64,000 nt of DNA from Hemileia vastatrix (lineage: Eukaryota > Basidiomycota > Pucciniomycetes > Pucciniales > Zaghouaniaceae): contig JASXTE010000007.1 in NCBI GenBank assembly GCA_030280995.1, positions 18,825,501 through 18,889,500 on the forward strand, given 5' to 3'. The notes beneath the pieces are model-generated. The model ran no database searches, was not told the DNA's origin, and worked only from the letters and a program-made list of their open reading frames with translations. The translations under genes and the position numbers were made by a program. Positions 22,985 through 35,170 of this stretch are shown here, in pieces (positions within the stretch are counted from its first letter, which is position 1; every line of letters begins with the position of its first letter).

Positions 22985-24070
22985 TTTCAATATTTTGACC
23001 AGGCATGTTTACATTCTTTTTTACTTATTTCTTCTACTTTTTAATCTTTTTTCTTGTTATGTGCCAGTTTCATAATGCCTCCCAGACATTCCAAATCTCA
23101 AAAGGTAACTCAAAAATCTGCTTCGTCACAAAAGTCTCCTCGTAAAGCAAGGATTACATAGAAAAAAAATCAGTGACTTTTTCTATTACTTACAACTGTT
23201 TTTACAGAATTGAAAACTATGTTTCAGCTAATATTTTATGGAAGTGAACTCTGTTCTTTGCCCGAAGAACAGAGTTCATCCTCCTATTTTCACATTCTGT
23301 TTGCACCAATCTCCAACATTTTCAATATTTTGACCAGGCATGTTTACATTCTTTTTTACTTATTTCTTCTACTTTTTAATCTTTTTTCTTGTTATGTGCC
23401 AGTTTCATAATGCCTCCCAGACATTCCAAATCTCAAAGGGTAACTCAAAAATCTGCTTCGTCACAAAAGTCTCCTCGTAAAGCAAGGATTACATATAAAA
23501 AAAATCAGTGACTTTCTCTATTACTTACAACTGTTTTTACAGAATTGAAAACTATGTTTCAGCTAATATTTTATGGAAGTGAACTCTGTTCTTCGCCCGA
23601 AGAACAGAGTTCATCCTCCTATTTTCACATTCTGTTTGCACCAATCTCCATCCCTTTCAATTCTATCAACACATGCTTGTCTTCCCTCCCCATGCCTTTC
23701 GCTATCCTCCCAGCCCCATTGTATGCCATCCTCTTTTAAAGGTAATTCAAAAATCTGCTTCGTCACAAAAGTCTCCTCGTAAAGCAAGGATTACATATAA
23801 AAAAAATCAGTGACTTTTTCTATTACTTACAACTGTTTTTACAGAATTGAAAACTATGTTTCAGCTAATATTTTATGGAAGTGAACTCTGTTCTTCGCCC
23901 GAAGAACAGAGTTCATCCTCCGATTTTCACACTCTGTTTGCACCAATCTCCATCCCTTTCAATTCTATCAACACATGCTTGTCTTCCCTCCCCATGCCTT
24001 TCGCTATCCTCCCAGCCCCATTGTATGCCATCCTCTTTTGATCCCCATTTCACCCCTCTCAACCTCTCCC
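22985..24070 (+). repeat. Tandem repeats (335 and 302 bp spacing) with perfect hairpin
   Basis: A segment including GAAAACTATGTTTCAGCTAA recurs at 23210, 23545 and 23847. Each unit has a 32-nt hairpin (23246, 23581, 23883) with 15-nt arms GAACTCTGTTCTTCG; the first copy has one mismatch. The first two units also carry ATGCCTCCCAGACATTCC, the start of a basic reading frame. This frame could be spliced at GTGACT...TTTACAG to the segment holding the hairpin. It may be the remains of the second (Myb-like) Harbinger gene, but no DNA-binding domain is visible. Confidence 0.7.
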
Positions 24071-24328
24071 AGACCCTTTTCTTCATTTAAAATGCCTCGG
24101 AACCCTTAATCTTCCCTTCCAACTCTTTCCCAACCTTTGAGTGACTGAAAAAATATGCGTTTGCTGAAAATATGCGATTTCATGTTGAGTTGATGAAAGA
24201 AAACACAGAGAGAAAAAAAAATAAGACTTTAACAGCAAATTCAAAAACCAAAAAAATATGCAAAAAAATTTACCATTCTCAGTGAATAATACATGCAAAT
24301 TGATAATTTGAAGAGAAAGAGAAAAAAA

Positions 24329-25588
24329 TTAAAATTGCGTTGAAAAATTTTGGAGTGTTATTGGAAGGATTTTCGCCCTTATACTAGTTGATTGAGAAAT
24401 AGAAGTGTTGGATATAGTCGGAGGTGAATCAACTTGTTCATCTTCATACAGCTCTAACCATTGATCTTTGAGGTCAGCAAGTAGGTTATGAAGTATAGTG
24501 CAACACAGAATCCAGTTGATCACCGCCTCCATTTCAGATTTATTTCTAAGAGGACTTCTTAATTCCCTTAAACTAGAAAAACGGCCTTTCAAGATTCCAA
24601 TAGAATGTTCAATACGGACTCTTGACTTTGCCAAATGATTGTTGAATTTGGCATTTTGACTGTCTTCTGAAGCTGCTCCCCGAAAAGCAGGAAGTACATA
24701 CTTTCCATTCACATAAGCAGAATCTGCAAGAAGATACTGATTTTCATCAAAGAATTTTTCAGGTTCATTTGAAATATGCATTCTTTGGAAGACGTAGGAG
24801 TCATGACATGAGCCAGGATAGCCAGCAAAGAATGATATAAATTTTTTGTTTACGTCACATATAAGCTGAACGTTAATTGAATATCTATAAAGAAGATATA
24901 TTTGTTTGTGTTAGTTTCAAGGAGGATGAAAGGAGTTAAAAATAATCTACCTCTTTTTACGGTCAAAGTAATTGTTTCCACCTTGAGCAGGTTTCTGGCT
25001 CAAAGGAATAGTAGTACCATCAACAAAACCAATACATCCTGGAAAGCCCTCTGCTTGCATAACCTGAGATGATTCAAGTCGCTCTTCTTTTGTTGGCCAG
25101 GTGAGAAGTTGAGATTCCAAGGAGTTGATGGCAGTGATACATCGTTTGGTATAAGTGTTAACTGAACCATACCCTAAATCAAAGACATTTTCTAAACGTT
25201 TCAAAGCGGCTCCATTACCATTTGAACCCAAACGACATAGTGTGATGGCCAATTGAATTGAAGGATGTCATTGTTCTTTTTGAGAATTATTGTGAAATAT
25301 GGGATGATCCTGAATAAGCTCAAGCAATTTAAGGAAACATTCCTGAGAAGTCCTGAACAGCTGTCTAAAACTGGGTGTAGATAGGTTAAGAAGTGTTTGG
25401 ATGGTGTACTTGGGGGTATGAAGTACTTGAGGCTTTCTGGGAAGAAGGTAACGTTTCCTGGCCATTTTTGATAAAACAACAAAATCTTCTTCTAGATCAG
25501 AATCGGAATCAGAGTCCAAGAGCAGTTCAAGCGCCATGAAAGTCATTGCTTTATGTAATTTATCACGATTTGAAAGTGAGGAAGGCAT
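24329..25588 (-). pseudogene. Harbinger (DDE_Tnp_4/HARBI1-like) transposase, copy 1
   Basis: The start is MPSSLSNRDKLHKAM at 25588, followed by a Ser/Asp-rich acidic stretch (near 25500) and a helical N-terminal domain. The catalytic blocks are GFVDGTTIPLSQ (first Asp, about 25010), LADSAYVNGKYVLPAF (second Asp, about 24700) and SRVRIEHSIGILKGRF (Glu, about 24590). One intron (about 24892-24949, GTAGAT...TTATAG) lies between the first two blocks. The usual end is at TAA 24329. A TGA near 25268, where copy 2 has an arginine codon, breaks the frame. Otherwise the protein is about 400 residues, normal for the family. Confidence 0.87.
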
Positions 25589-25896
25589 GACTCTTATATG
25601 ATATGATATGAAGATGTAAGTGATGTACGATGTTTTGAGTTATGAAGTGTTATTCTGCGGAGTGCTGCGTATGAATGGGATGATGCTGACAAATCAGTGA
25701 AATGGGACTTGATGGTGAAATCAGCACTTTTGGTTGAGAAAGTGCGGATTTGAGTGAAATAAGTGACTTATTTCATTTTGAAATCCACCAGTATTGGGGC
25801 TAGTGTGTTTTGGAAATCCGCACTTATTTAAGTGCGGATTTGGTCAAATTTAAGTGCGGATTTGTAAGTGCGGATTTGCCAGAACTGACACCCCCT

Positions 25897-26430
25897 AATA
25901 TATATTTAATGTATGTCTAATAGTTTGTGTGTGGAAGAAGGTCATATAATATTCATGGATATATAAGTTGTCACCAGATAACTGCTTTTATTGTACAAGA
26001 GGTTCTTAAGATTTAAAAAGTGGCCAAAATATCTGGCACCCCACTCCACTTATTTCTACTTCAGAAATTCTGTAACCAACATTTACTTTCATGTATCTTC
26101 TTTCTCACAACAAAATTTGATCATCAATAAGAAAATCCTTGATGTATGATAATTGTTATGGAGAAAAAAATTATAATGACAAAAAAGCAATATTTTGTAT
26201 AAGTCAATCAAATATCATATTCTCATAAAAACAAAGAATATCTTGGAATAAATATTTTGGTACTTGGGAGCTATTGCATTTTTAGAGCATAAAATTTTTC
26301 CATCATCTAATTTTTTTAGAAAAAGCCATGGATAATGTTTAGTTATTCTTTGAGCACCTTCACCATTTTATTTGCAATCCCACATTTTTGTTTGTATCCG
26401 TAGTTTTTTTAATCCATTGTGAAGCTACAT
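25897..26430. other. Intergenic stretch 3' of the DPH6 gene
   Basis: This is AT-rich sequence between Harbinger copy 1 and the stop codon of the DPH6-like gene. It must contain that gene's 3' UTR. I see no clear poly(A) signal or other gene. Confidence 0.4.
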
Positions 26431-29295
26431 TCATTCTAAAATTCCCATCACTATCATTGCTGCATTGACAATATTTTCTTCACCTTTAATAGCCACTTGT
26501 TGCACAGCTACGGGTGTGATTGCATATTCATTTCGAGTACCCAGTACACTTTGTGCATCTAATAAAGCTACACGTTGGAAATACAAAATATATTATCAAT
26601 TTAAACATGTCTCGCATTCAAGAAAAAAAAAAGGTTTACCTTCTTTAGGAGACATTGTTTCTTGATGAAATAATCGCACTGACAAAGGCGTAAAAGTTGG
26701 TACAATGTCAAGGTTTACTCCTGATTCAGTGTCCATATAAAAATAATACAAAAAATTGTTATTCAGTATTATAAGCCCAAAGCCCAAATTTATATTACAG
26801 TATGTCACAAGGCAATAATAAACTGAGTGAAAGATAGACAAAGTAGTCTCACCTGACTCCAATGCAGCAACCAAACATATTGATTTTGTCTTGATGCTTT
26901 TACAAAAACTAATATTGCCTGTTGAACTGTCTTCTAATGCATTTCGATAACATGGGGATGGATTTCTGTCAATTTCTGAATTATCTTCTCCGGAGGCAGT
27001 TCCTTGCGCAGTGAACTGCCACTCTACCAAGGCATCTTTTGGAAGACCTTTTACGGTTACAAAAACAGCTGGCACTCCTGCATCCCATAATAGAGATTTT
27101 TCCCAAATCAATTGTGCCCATTTCAAATATTGGGCATCGTTTAGCCAGCAAACCACACTTTCGATTTTCAAACTATCATTGTTGGCGGTACATCGATTGA
27201 TAATTCTTCGAACATGTTGCAATGATAGAATAGCTTCTTCTATAAATGATTTTGGAATCGGTAAAGTAAGAGAGGCAGGAATTAACCCTATTTGCCCAGA
27301 AATAAAAAGCCGTCCACCACTCTAAAATCAAAAGAAAACAAAACCATGCATAAGCCTCAAAAAATTCTGGAAATGATTTGATTCTTCTATAAACTTCATA
27401 TCTTCCAGAGCGAGCAAGGAAGATTGGAGCTATTTTGAGCCCACCCAGACAGCTTGAGAATACGGACCAATATTTGCAGGGGCCCAGTAAGAGAGACTTT
27501 GAACATGCAAATTTGATCGGTTGCCACTTCCACCCTTAGAAGTTGAAAAAAAGCGACAAGCGATGATATCCATCATTACTCGAACTCCAACAGGTAATAT
27601 CACTGCTACACAAGCCCGAGTGGGTGGCGAAATTCTAAAGTGTTTCCTATATGCTACGTTTGCACGTCCAAAATCTTCCATCGTTTGGAGATAAAAGTTG
27701 ACATGCAGGATATCTCTTAAATTTGCAGAATAGGATGACAAAAGTTCTATAACCAAGTAAAAAAAAAACAAGATTAATGGTCCTTTTTTAAATAAAAAAT
27801 AGGGAAAAAAACAATTAAGATGACTACCTTTTAGGCGGGTAAAGCAAAAGTCTAGCTCCTCTTCAAAAGAAATTAAATGATTTTGAGAGATAGTTTTTTG
27901 AAACCCTGTTATCGAGCCAATCGCAATCCAGTTATCGTGCATAGAAGTGGTAATATTCAAAGAATCTTGACTGGTCGAACCGTTGCATAAAGAAGATAGA
28001 TGCTCGTGACTTTTCAGAGAGAGATGTGGTGTGGATGGTGGTGAGCCAAACTGATTTAATGATTCAAGAATTATCTGGCTAGTTTCGTCTAGCAATGGAG
28101 GAACTATAAATCTTTTTGAGGCTATTCCAAAAGTCGTTTTTTTGGTTAATTTGGCGTTTTTCAAGCGTAAAAATGCAACTGGTGCCATAGGTGAACTTTC
28201 TGGGTCGTGGACAACTTCAGTCTCAATTCTGCAAAGCCATAGAATAAGGTTAGTGAGAAAAAAGTTATGATTATTTGTGACAAACACTGGTAAAATTAAT
28301 CATAATTAGGAAAGGTTCTACCTACAAATCAATGCAATGTTTGAAAAGGGGACAGTCAAGGGTGAAAGTTTCATATTCTCCTCCTTCACCACATGGATGG
28401 ACACCATATTTGTTTTGCTTTAAGCCAGTAAAACACATATTTTGAGCATCATAGTTGTTCAATCATTGTTAGAAGATATTCTTGCTAACCAATTGTTCCA
28501 ACACAGCACGCATCTCCCCAAGAGATTTACCCAAATGTTCGGGTTTAAGTCCCGCACCAGCAACTTTAATTAATATAGCCGTTAATGGTGCACTGACAAT
28601 TTCTTCCAATAGTTCTTTTTGATCGCGTTCCCACAAATACGCCAAGCAAGTTAATCCAAGACGAGAACAACTGAGGAGTAATGTAAAAAGGAAAGTTAGA
28701 AAGCGATTAGAATATATTTAAAAGCTGCCCAGTTCCTTACACATTTTCCACTCTGACACGCTGATAGTTAGATAATATGGCCCCTACAGATACGCCTTCA
28801 ATTTGCGGGTGTTTTTCCTATTCTGAAGATAGATCAGTAAAAATATAACTGATTTAATGCCTGTTAGCCTACCTTGATTTGTGACAGTAACTGAAACAAG
28901 TCCTCGGTTTCATCAGTGGTATCATTTGAGTTGATTTCATTATCATAATGGCTATAGTTAGTGGTTAAATCAACGGGTTTGCCTGAGATTACCCTTCGAT
29001 AAAGCGGATATTCTAAGCAAGAAGCTATCAACTCAATTAAATCTTGGCCAACAGTTTGGAACATATATGAGTCAAGTTCCTCTGCACATGAAAAATCAAA
29101 ATGTGTCAGCACATAATATGAGATAGACGTGAGGATACTTCCGAGAGAAGACAAAATTGAGCACAAATGAGACCTACCTACTCCAATTGGGGGACCCAAT
29201 GTCCCAAGAGCTAAAATTTCATGTTTTTGATAAACGCAGTGACACAAATTATAGCAACTGTCCTTTCCTCCACTGATCAAGCCGACAATCTTCAT
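26431..29295 (-). CDS. DPH6: Diphthine-ammonia ligase (Dph6 family) with RidA-like C-terminal domains
   Basis: This enzyme makes the last step of diphthamide synthesis on elongation factor 2, an ATP-dependent amidation in the cytosol. The N-terminus MKIVGLISGGKDSCYNL has the SGGKDS ATP-pyrophosphatase loop, and the middle has KYGVHPCGEGGEYETF, a family signature. The C-terminal half has two RidA/YjgF-like regions, around GPYSQAVW and GLPKDALVEWQ, as in yeast Dph6. My exons in window coordinates are 29295-29178, 29081-28873, 28817-28741, 28670-28490, 28417-28326, 28228-27828, 27746-27445, 27321-26853, 26720-26640 and 26567-26431. All joins keep frame, giving 688 codons, close to the yeast length. 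It appears intact and is the only gene between two transposon blocks. Confidence 0.9.
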
Positions 29296-30734
29296 TCTTT
29301 CCTTTTTAAAGCGTCTAGATAAGATTCAGATTTCATCTAAGTACATGGGAATCAACTCATTCTAAAAAGTACTTTATTGCTCACCTCAAAGCTTAATTTA
29401 CCACGTTGTTGGTATTTTTGAGCCCTAAAATATGAATGTTTTCGATTACGAAGTGTCAAGGGCTATAATGGGTAATATCCGAAATGTGAGCAGCTACCAT
29501 TATTAATAGAATTCTTGGCGAATAATTTGTTCAAAATTAAAACATTCAACTTACTGATGCTGTCAGTTATACTTTCTACAATCAAGCCCAATATTTTATT
29601 GTCCTTCTACAGGCTGGGCTACTCATAAAATCAGGAAATGCTACTGAAATATAATGTTTCCAGGCCCTGTTCATTCAGTAAAGCAACTTGGTAGGAAAAA
29701 TTACTTTATTGAATATGACTTTGCATACGGGATATAAGTATTGAGTGTCCAGTGGCTGACAATTCTTTTAACCACTTTTGATTCCATTATAGCCTCTTAA
29801 AAAATAGTTATTCAATTAAAGAGTAATCATATTTTGTGGTCCTGTAGCGTCTTTCAAATATTAAATCAAAAAGAAAATCTACAAGCAATGAGTATTTCTT
29901 CATGGTTCAAGATTTTGTTACACCCTCAGTTATGAAATAGAAAAGCATCCAAAAGAAGTGTGCCCTTAGTATAAGAATATACCTAAACAAAAATTGAAGG
30001 CAATTTAAAAAAAACTTGTGAGTATTAAACCCAAGTTGATCAAAAAAAATGAGAAACAAGTTTGGTGAAAATGGCTGGGGATACACTTTATGGAACTTGA
30101 TTCTGTGGGTTTAGCAGGGATTTGTCACTCTTTATGTCACGCGCCATGTGACACTTGAAGCAATAATACCTCAATTACACCACTATTCCAGCCTAACTCC
30201 TAGTGATACACGAAAAGCAATATTGAAAAGATTACATTCTTTTGTGTTCTCAAATTAGCTGCGCCATTCAAACTACTAAGTATCCTAAATTTAAATATGC
30301 TTATAATTTTCAAACATAAGCAATCTACGCGAACTATAGCGCTAAAGTCAAGGAAATATGCAAAAGGGGTAATTATGGGTCTGAGGGTATTTAGGAGGTC
30401 TGGGAAGTAGGAACAGGAAAGAAGGATTATAAGGTTAGATTAGTTAGTAATTGGGAACTCTGGTGGATTAAATGGGTCTGTGAGTAATATGGTGAATGGT
30501 TGGTTAATGGGTCAGTGCAAGGAGGAATAGAATATTTAAAGAGAGTTAATTTGGTTCAACTTTCTCTAGAATTAAATTATAAAACATAATTGTGATAGTA
30601 GTTAAACTCTTGTTGGGTTATTATTATATTTGTCCTTTTATTTCTTAAGAATCAATTTTATTAAAATCCTAAATACTTAAATCTTCCCTTTGATTATTAA
30701 GTTACAACCCTTTGTGAGATTACCACAATAGTTA
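29296..30734. other. Intergenic region upstream of DPH6
   Basis: No coding sequence, repeat or RNA gene is recognised. The DPH6 promoter should be in the first few hundred bases on the right of 29295. The target duplication TTA of the next element is at 30732-30734. Confidence 0.4.
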
Positions 30735-31843
30735 CACCATGTGCAAACAGCCGACATATCCACCGCTACGTCAGCATGACATAGCTTAAAGGTATTTCAA
30801 AAGCTGGCCTGCTACGTTGGCTAATTCTTTCTCACAGTATCCAGGCATTCCTCCCCCCCAAAAAGTGAGATCCTAGTCACCTGACACAGTACATTGGGTC
30901 ATTGGATATGCAATATCTTTTGCTTTTGGCTGCCCTCCACTGTGATTGTGTAAAATTACCCTTGCATTCTCCTGCTGTAAAGGTTAGTGTTAGATTGCTA
31001 TCACTATTTCATTGCCTAAAGGTTAGCATTAGGCTAACCATTACTTTTTTTCATCATACTTTAAGTCAGTGCTATTGCTCTGGTATCTGGTTAAAGTGAA
31101 ATTGGCCAAATGAAGCAAAAATAGATAGGTGATCTCGGAAGCATCCAAAAAGGTAGAGCCTTTAATGCCTCACCCTTGTTTTTGCTCAAGTTTTAGTAAA
31201 AGTTTTTAAAAAATTATTTCAAATTAAATTTAATGTCTTTTATAGTCAAAGATGGGTTTGGGCTCTGTTTTCTAAATAAAATGACTAGGTAGCTAAAATA
31301 ACAAAAAATATAAAATTATAAAATTAAAAATAATATTTTATGATAGAAGAAAATTGGGAAGAGCTAGATGAAAAAAAAATTGCAACAGTCAGTTTTGAAG
31401 TAAAGAAATTTGAGGTTAAAAAAAATATAATGAAAAAATGAAAAGCTTACAGAATAAACCGGGTAGCTAGATAAAAAAAAGGAAAAACAGAAAACAAAAA
31501 AAAATTAGTCAGTTTGGAGGAAAACAAAAGTGGGGAGAATTTTAAGAATAGAGAAAAGGAAAAAGAAAAACTTACATTAATGGCCAGGACCAACAAAATG
31601 GAAGAGAGGAAATTGAAGACAAGAGTGGGGAAAGGGGGCAAGAGGAGACTGGTTGGGGCACTGATTGCATATTCAATGATCTGATGCACTGCATCAGATG
31701 ACCAGAATCTCACTTTTGGGGGGGGAGGAATGCCTGGATACTGTGAGAAAAAATTAGCCAATGTAGCGGGCCAGCTTTTGAAATAACTTTACGCTACGTC
31801 ACGCTGACGTAGCAGTGGATACATCGGCTGTTTGCACGTGGTG
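30735..31843. mobile_element. Foldback MITE with about 180-bp terminal inverted repeats
   Basis: The left arm (about 30735-30915) starts CACCATGTGCAAACAGCCGA. The right arm (about 31665-31843) is its complement with scattered mismatches. The arms extend through CACAGTATCCAGGCATTCC to the matching GGATATGCAAT segment. TTA flanks both ends (30732-30734 and 31844-31846), the target duplication typical of Harbinger-type MITEs. The interior has no credible gene. The element was found by matching arms only. Confidence 0.85.
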
Positions 31844-33584
31844 TTAGTGTTCTTACATTACACATTAAACTATTCCTTGAAGAATATTAGAAACCAGTCT
31901 AACTACTCAGTTCTATCTTCGAATCACTTCCTCAATGTAATCCTCTGTGCTTTGAAATTGTAGTCCCCTTCATCCTTTTATCTCACTTACTTTGGGATCA
32001 TCCTTGAGCTTGTGCGTAGGTTGTCTGGTGACACTTTATAAATAATGATATTTTGACAAACTTAATATCAGAGACTTATTGATTTAGAAAAGAGAGGATT
32101 CATATGAGCAATGAATGATATTTGATCTGTCATAATTCAATTGATGCATTCTATTTTGGGAGTGATATCCCACTTGCGGCAATTGTAGAAATTTCTGCAT
32201 CTAATACCTGACCTACTCCTTCTCCAAGCTCTTTTCCACCTGTTTTCCTCATTCTACATGCTCATATTGTCTTTTCCTGCCTTTTTTGGCCAAGGAATAA
32301 TCAAGATAAGAGATCCAGCGTTGAGGACAACTATTCTTTCCCACCTGGAGTCATATTCCTCAACCTGGACCTTGACGGTGTGTTTCTGTACTTGGGATGT
32401 CAACCTGTCACTGTGTGGGAACTGTGCCTTTGACAATTTTGTTTTCTTTTCTGTTTCTGTATTGTAGTTTAGTAGTTTCTATTGATTTCAAGTTGTTTTA
32501 TGTTGTTTTGGATGGTGGACTTTGTCATATAATCAAGCCTATGCTTTCTGTTTCTGTTTTCCCCATCCAAATCATTTTCTTTCTATTCTCTTTGATCCCT
32601 CCATTGCTTCCTACTGTCCCTTGCGTCCCCTTTGGCTGCTTCTGACAGTCATTGCACTGTGTGGGGAGAATAGAGTCTTTTGTACAGGTTCTTTCCTTTT
32701 ATTTTCTGTTTCCTTTTCTACTAATAATGTTGATCCTAATCATAGAATCTCACACTTGTGCCCCTTATAGTTTTAGAACACACTTTGTTGTAGTTACTTT
32801 TTGTTGTAAGGTTCACAGTTTCTGATTGACCTGTGTTTAGGTATGTTTTATTCTTGCAATACATCCAAATCTTTTTCTTTTTATGTGCTTTTCTCCCTCC
32901 ATTGCTTCCTCCTGTCCCTTGCTTCCCCTCTGGCCACTTCTGACAGTCATTGCACTGTGTGGGGAGAATAGAGTCTTTTGTTCAGTTTTAGCACATAATT
33001 TGTTGTAGTTACTTGTTGTTGTAAGGTGTACAGTTGCTGATTGACCTGTGTTTAGATTTCCCCTGCACTAAAACTTCTACAGCAATGATACTGAGCAAAA
33101 GATGAACTGAATTGTAAAAAAAAGAAGCTTTTCCAAAAATTTATCAACCCATTATTTTTGTAATAAATGGAGAATAATCCTACAAAGTGGGAAAGTGGAA
33201 GTAGAAGAATGTGATAGACAAAAATATTGGTGGTTTTGGTGAAATGATGGTTGCAAAGAAGAGAGCTAAAGTAAGATAAGAGAAGAGATGTATGTAAAAG
33301 TTTCAAGGCTAAGGCAGTTGAAAAAGGCAGTGAGATCATTTTAAAGGGAACATAACCAAGTGAAGTAAAAGTCACTTGGGACCAAAAAATGATGAAATTG
33401 ATGATCACAACAGTAAAAAACAAGAGCAGTTATATCATAATAATTCAGTTGTACAACTTGTGGTCTATATTTATGTGATAAGACTATAATGAGATAGTAT
33501 ATAAGTGATCAGATCATATCATGTCAATAAAGATTAAACAATATAGTGTTCAGATAACAATGTTGTAGTCATATAACAAATACA
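31844..33584. repeat. Non-coding region with an imperfect direct repeat
   Basis: About 95 bases at 32594-32690 recur at about 32883-32985, including TGACAGTCATTGCACTGTGTGG and ATAGAGTCTTTTG. The TTGTTGTAGTTACTT stretch also recurs (near 32785 and 33000), so an original unit of about 250-300 bp was duplicated. Open frames here (up to 82 codons) are short, Phe/Ser/Leu rich and without motifs, and I do not call them genes. Confidence 0.5.
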
Positions 33585-33850
33585 CCACACAATATGGGGG
33601 GAAGACTTGCTAGCAAGTCCACAACTTTGACCCCAAATTCATATCAAATTGAGTAAAAATTGAGGTAGCAATGAAACAACAATGGTTAAATAGTGAATTT
33701 TATTTGAAAACACTTTAAATCTATTTTGAAAATTTATTGAAGCACAGGAAATCATTGGTAAGAATAATATTGAGGCTTGAACTACAGGAATTTTTGAAGG
33801 AATATTGAAAAAATTGAACCTCATTACCCAACCAGGCTGGCACATGCAAA
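33585..33850 (+). repeat. Dispersed repeat with GACTTGCTAGCAAGTC end, copy 2
   Basis: It starts with CACCACACAATATGGGGGG, then the perfect 16-bp palindrome GACTTGCTAGCAAGTC at about 33604. The next 200 bases align with 17900-18215 read on the minus strand. The same end, with the palindrome, recurs at about 45808-45850 on the minus strand. The family is not identified. Confidence 0.55.
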
Positions 33851-34419
33851 ATATTTAAAAAAAATCATTCTTATAAGATAATAAAAATCTCATATGGATT
33901 GAACTAAGAAACATTTTGAATATTTTTATAATATTTTTTAGCTATAATTATATATATAAATTATCCAATATTATAAAAATTTATCCAAGAAAATAAGCAT
34001 TTAATTGATGATGTTAATCAAATTTATATCAGTAAGTGTTTTCAAAAATAAATATTTGTTCTTATTATAGATATTCTTGAAGATTTTTCAAGCTTGAAAA
34101 TATTTGTGGGATATGCAGAGCTCTTTAATACAAATTTAAAACAGATTCAGTTAAATTTATAAGTTATAAAATTTATTATTATACATACTTCATAATTAAT
34201 AAAAATATATTAGTACTATTTTTTGAAAAAAATAACTTACCGTTATTTTCATTATATCAAACAAGTAAGTCTTAAACATTTATTCAAATAAAAAATATGG
34301 CTATTAAAAAGTGTGCAACACTTATAGGTTACTTTTTTGTTTTCACACCATTTCACTTTCCATTCCTTATAATATAGTATATATTTATATTATTTTATTT
34401 TTTTAAGATTATTCTTCTC
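33851..34419. other. AT-rich non-coding stretch
   Basis: I see no gene or repeat that can be defined. Confidence 0.4.
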
Positions 34420-35170
34420 ACTTCTTTCTTTTCTGCTCTTGTGCATCCCATGCTCCTATCCTCTAGGACCCCCTCCCTCTTTAAAATCCATATTTACTCT
34501 CCCCATTCCTCTCCTCTCCACTACCCTTGTTCCCCCTTTCTATTCCCCTCTCCATCCTAACTCACCCCACCTTGTGTTTTTCAACCCATTCTACCCATTT
34601 TGATACCCTCTACTCCCCTCTCTATCCCATCTCACTAAACCTCACTTTTTTATCTCTCATTTCCACCTGTTTTACTCCATAGGGAGCAAAAATAGTTATC
34701 TATAAAGAAAAAGGGTAGTTTCAGACTAAAAAAGGCTTGATTTTGGTGGGGAAGAAATGGTTTGGGTGTGGAGTATAAAAAGTGCATATGCAAACAAGTG
34801 GAATGAGATGGGATACAAAAGGGGTATTATGGGGTAAAGGAGTTAATAAAAGGGTGAGAAACGATGAAAAAGGGATGTTTTGGAGGTGCAAGGCATTTGA
34901 AAGGGGTTAGGAAGGATGATAAGGAAAGAAAAAGGGGTTGAGTGGGTTGAAAAGTAAATGGGGAGGGGAGGGGAGGGATGAGAAGTGTTATAAAATATTG
35001 TGGGAGGGGTTGAGAGTGCAACAAGATTATAAGAATAGTTTTTGAAAGGGAGGGGTGAAAAAGCAGCAAAACATGAGAAAAGGTGAAAAGTGTGTCAAAG
35101 GAGGCAGCAGAAAACTGAAGGTGGACTCTATTCTTTGGCCAAAAAAACAGAGTCCACCCTTTCAGTTTTC
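34420..35170 (-). repeat. Hairpin-led pyrimidine/purine module, reverse copy at 35 kb
   Basis: Read on the minus strand, an extended hairpin comes first (35110-35170, arms GAAAACTGAA-GTGGACTCT and complement). Next comes a CT-rich tract of about 400 bases, then at about 34690 a switch to a GA-rich tract of about 260 bases. This repeats the layout at 16718-17430, with the same hairpin core. The ORF at 34827-35069 is a by-product of the CT-rich tract. Confidence 0.55.

Larger units (their letters stand above)
22704..25896 (-). mobile_element. Harbinger-like element copy 1 (3193 bp)
   Basis: The ends are AGGGGGTGTCAGTTCTGGC and its complement. The flanks are AAT on both sides (22701-22703 and 25897-25899), giving a 3-bp target duplication. 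Both ends carry several copies of a subterminal motif, AAGTGCGGATTT or AATCAGCACTT, in both orientations. Inside are a tandem-repeated segment with hairpins (22985-24070) and a transposase gene on the minus strand. Element and TSD sizes fit PIF/Harbinger. The AAT/ATT target is unusual for a superfamily that generally prefers TWA. Confidence 0.88.

Noticed and set aside
22985..24070. CRISPR-like array of regularly spaced repeats
   Set aside because: The units are about 300 bp, nearly identical throughout and not separated by unique spacers, and the genome is eukaryotic.
23210..24090. Repeated small ORFs (64-71 codons) beginning MKTMFQLIFYG or MEVNSVLRPKN
   Set aside because: They are by-products of the tandem hairpin repeats. 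Two frames overlap in each unit and none shows a domain.
32254..32770. Several 60-82 codon ORFs on both strands
   Set aside because: They are short, hydrophobic or low complexity, in a region of duplicated non-coding sequence.
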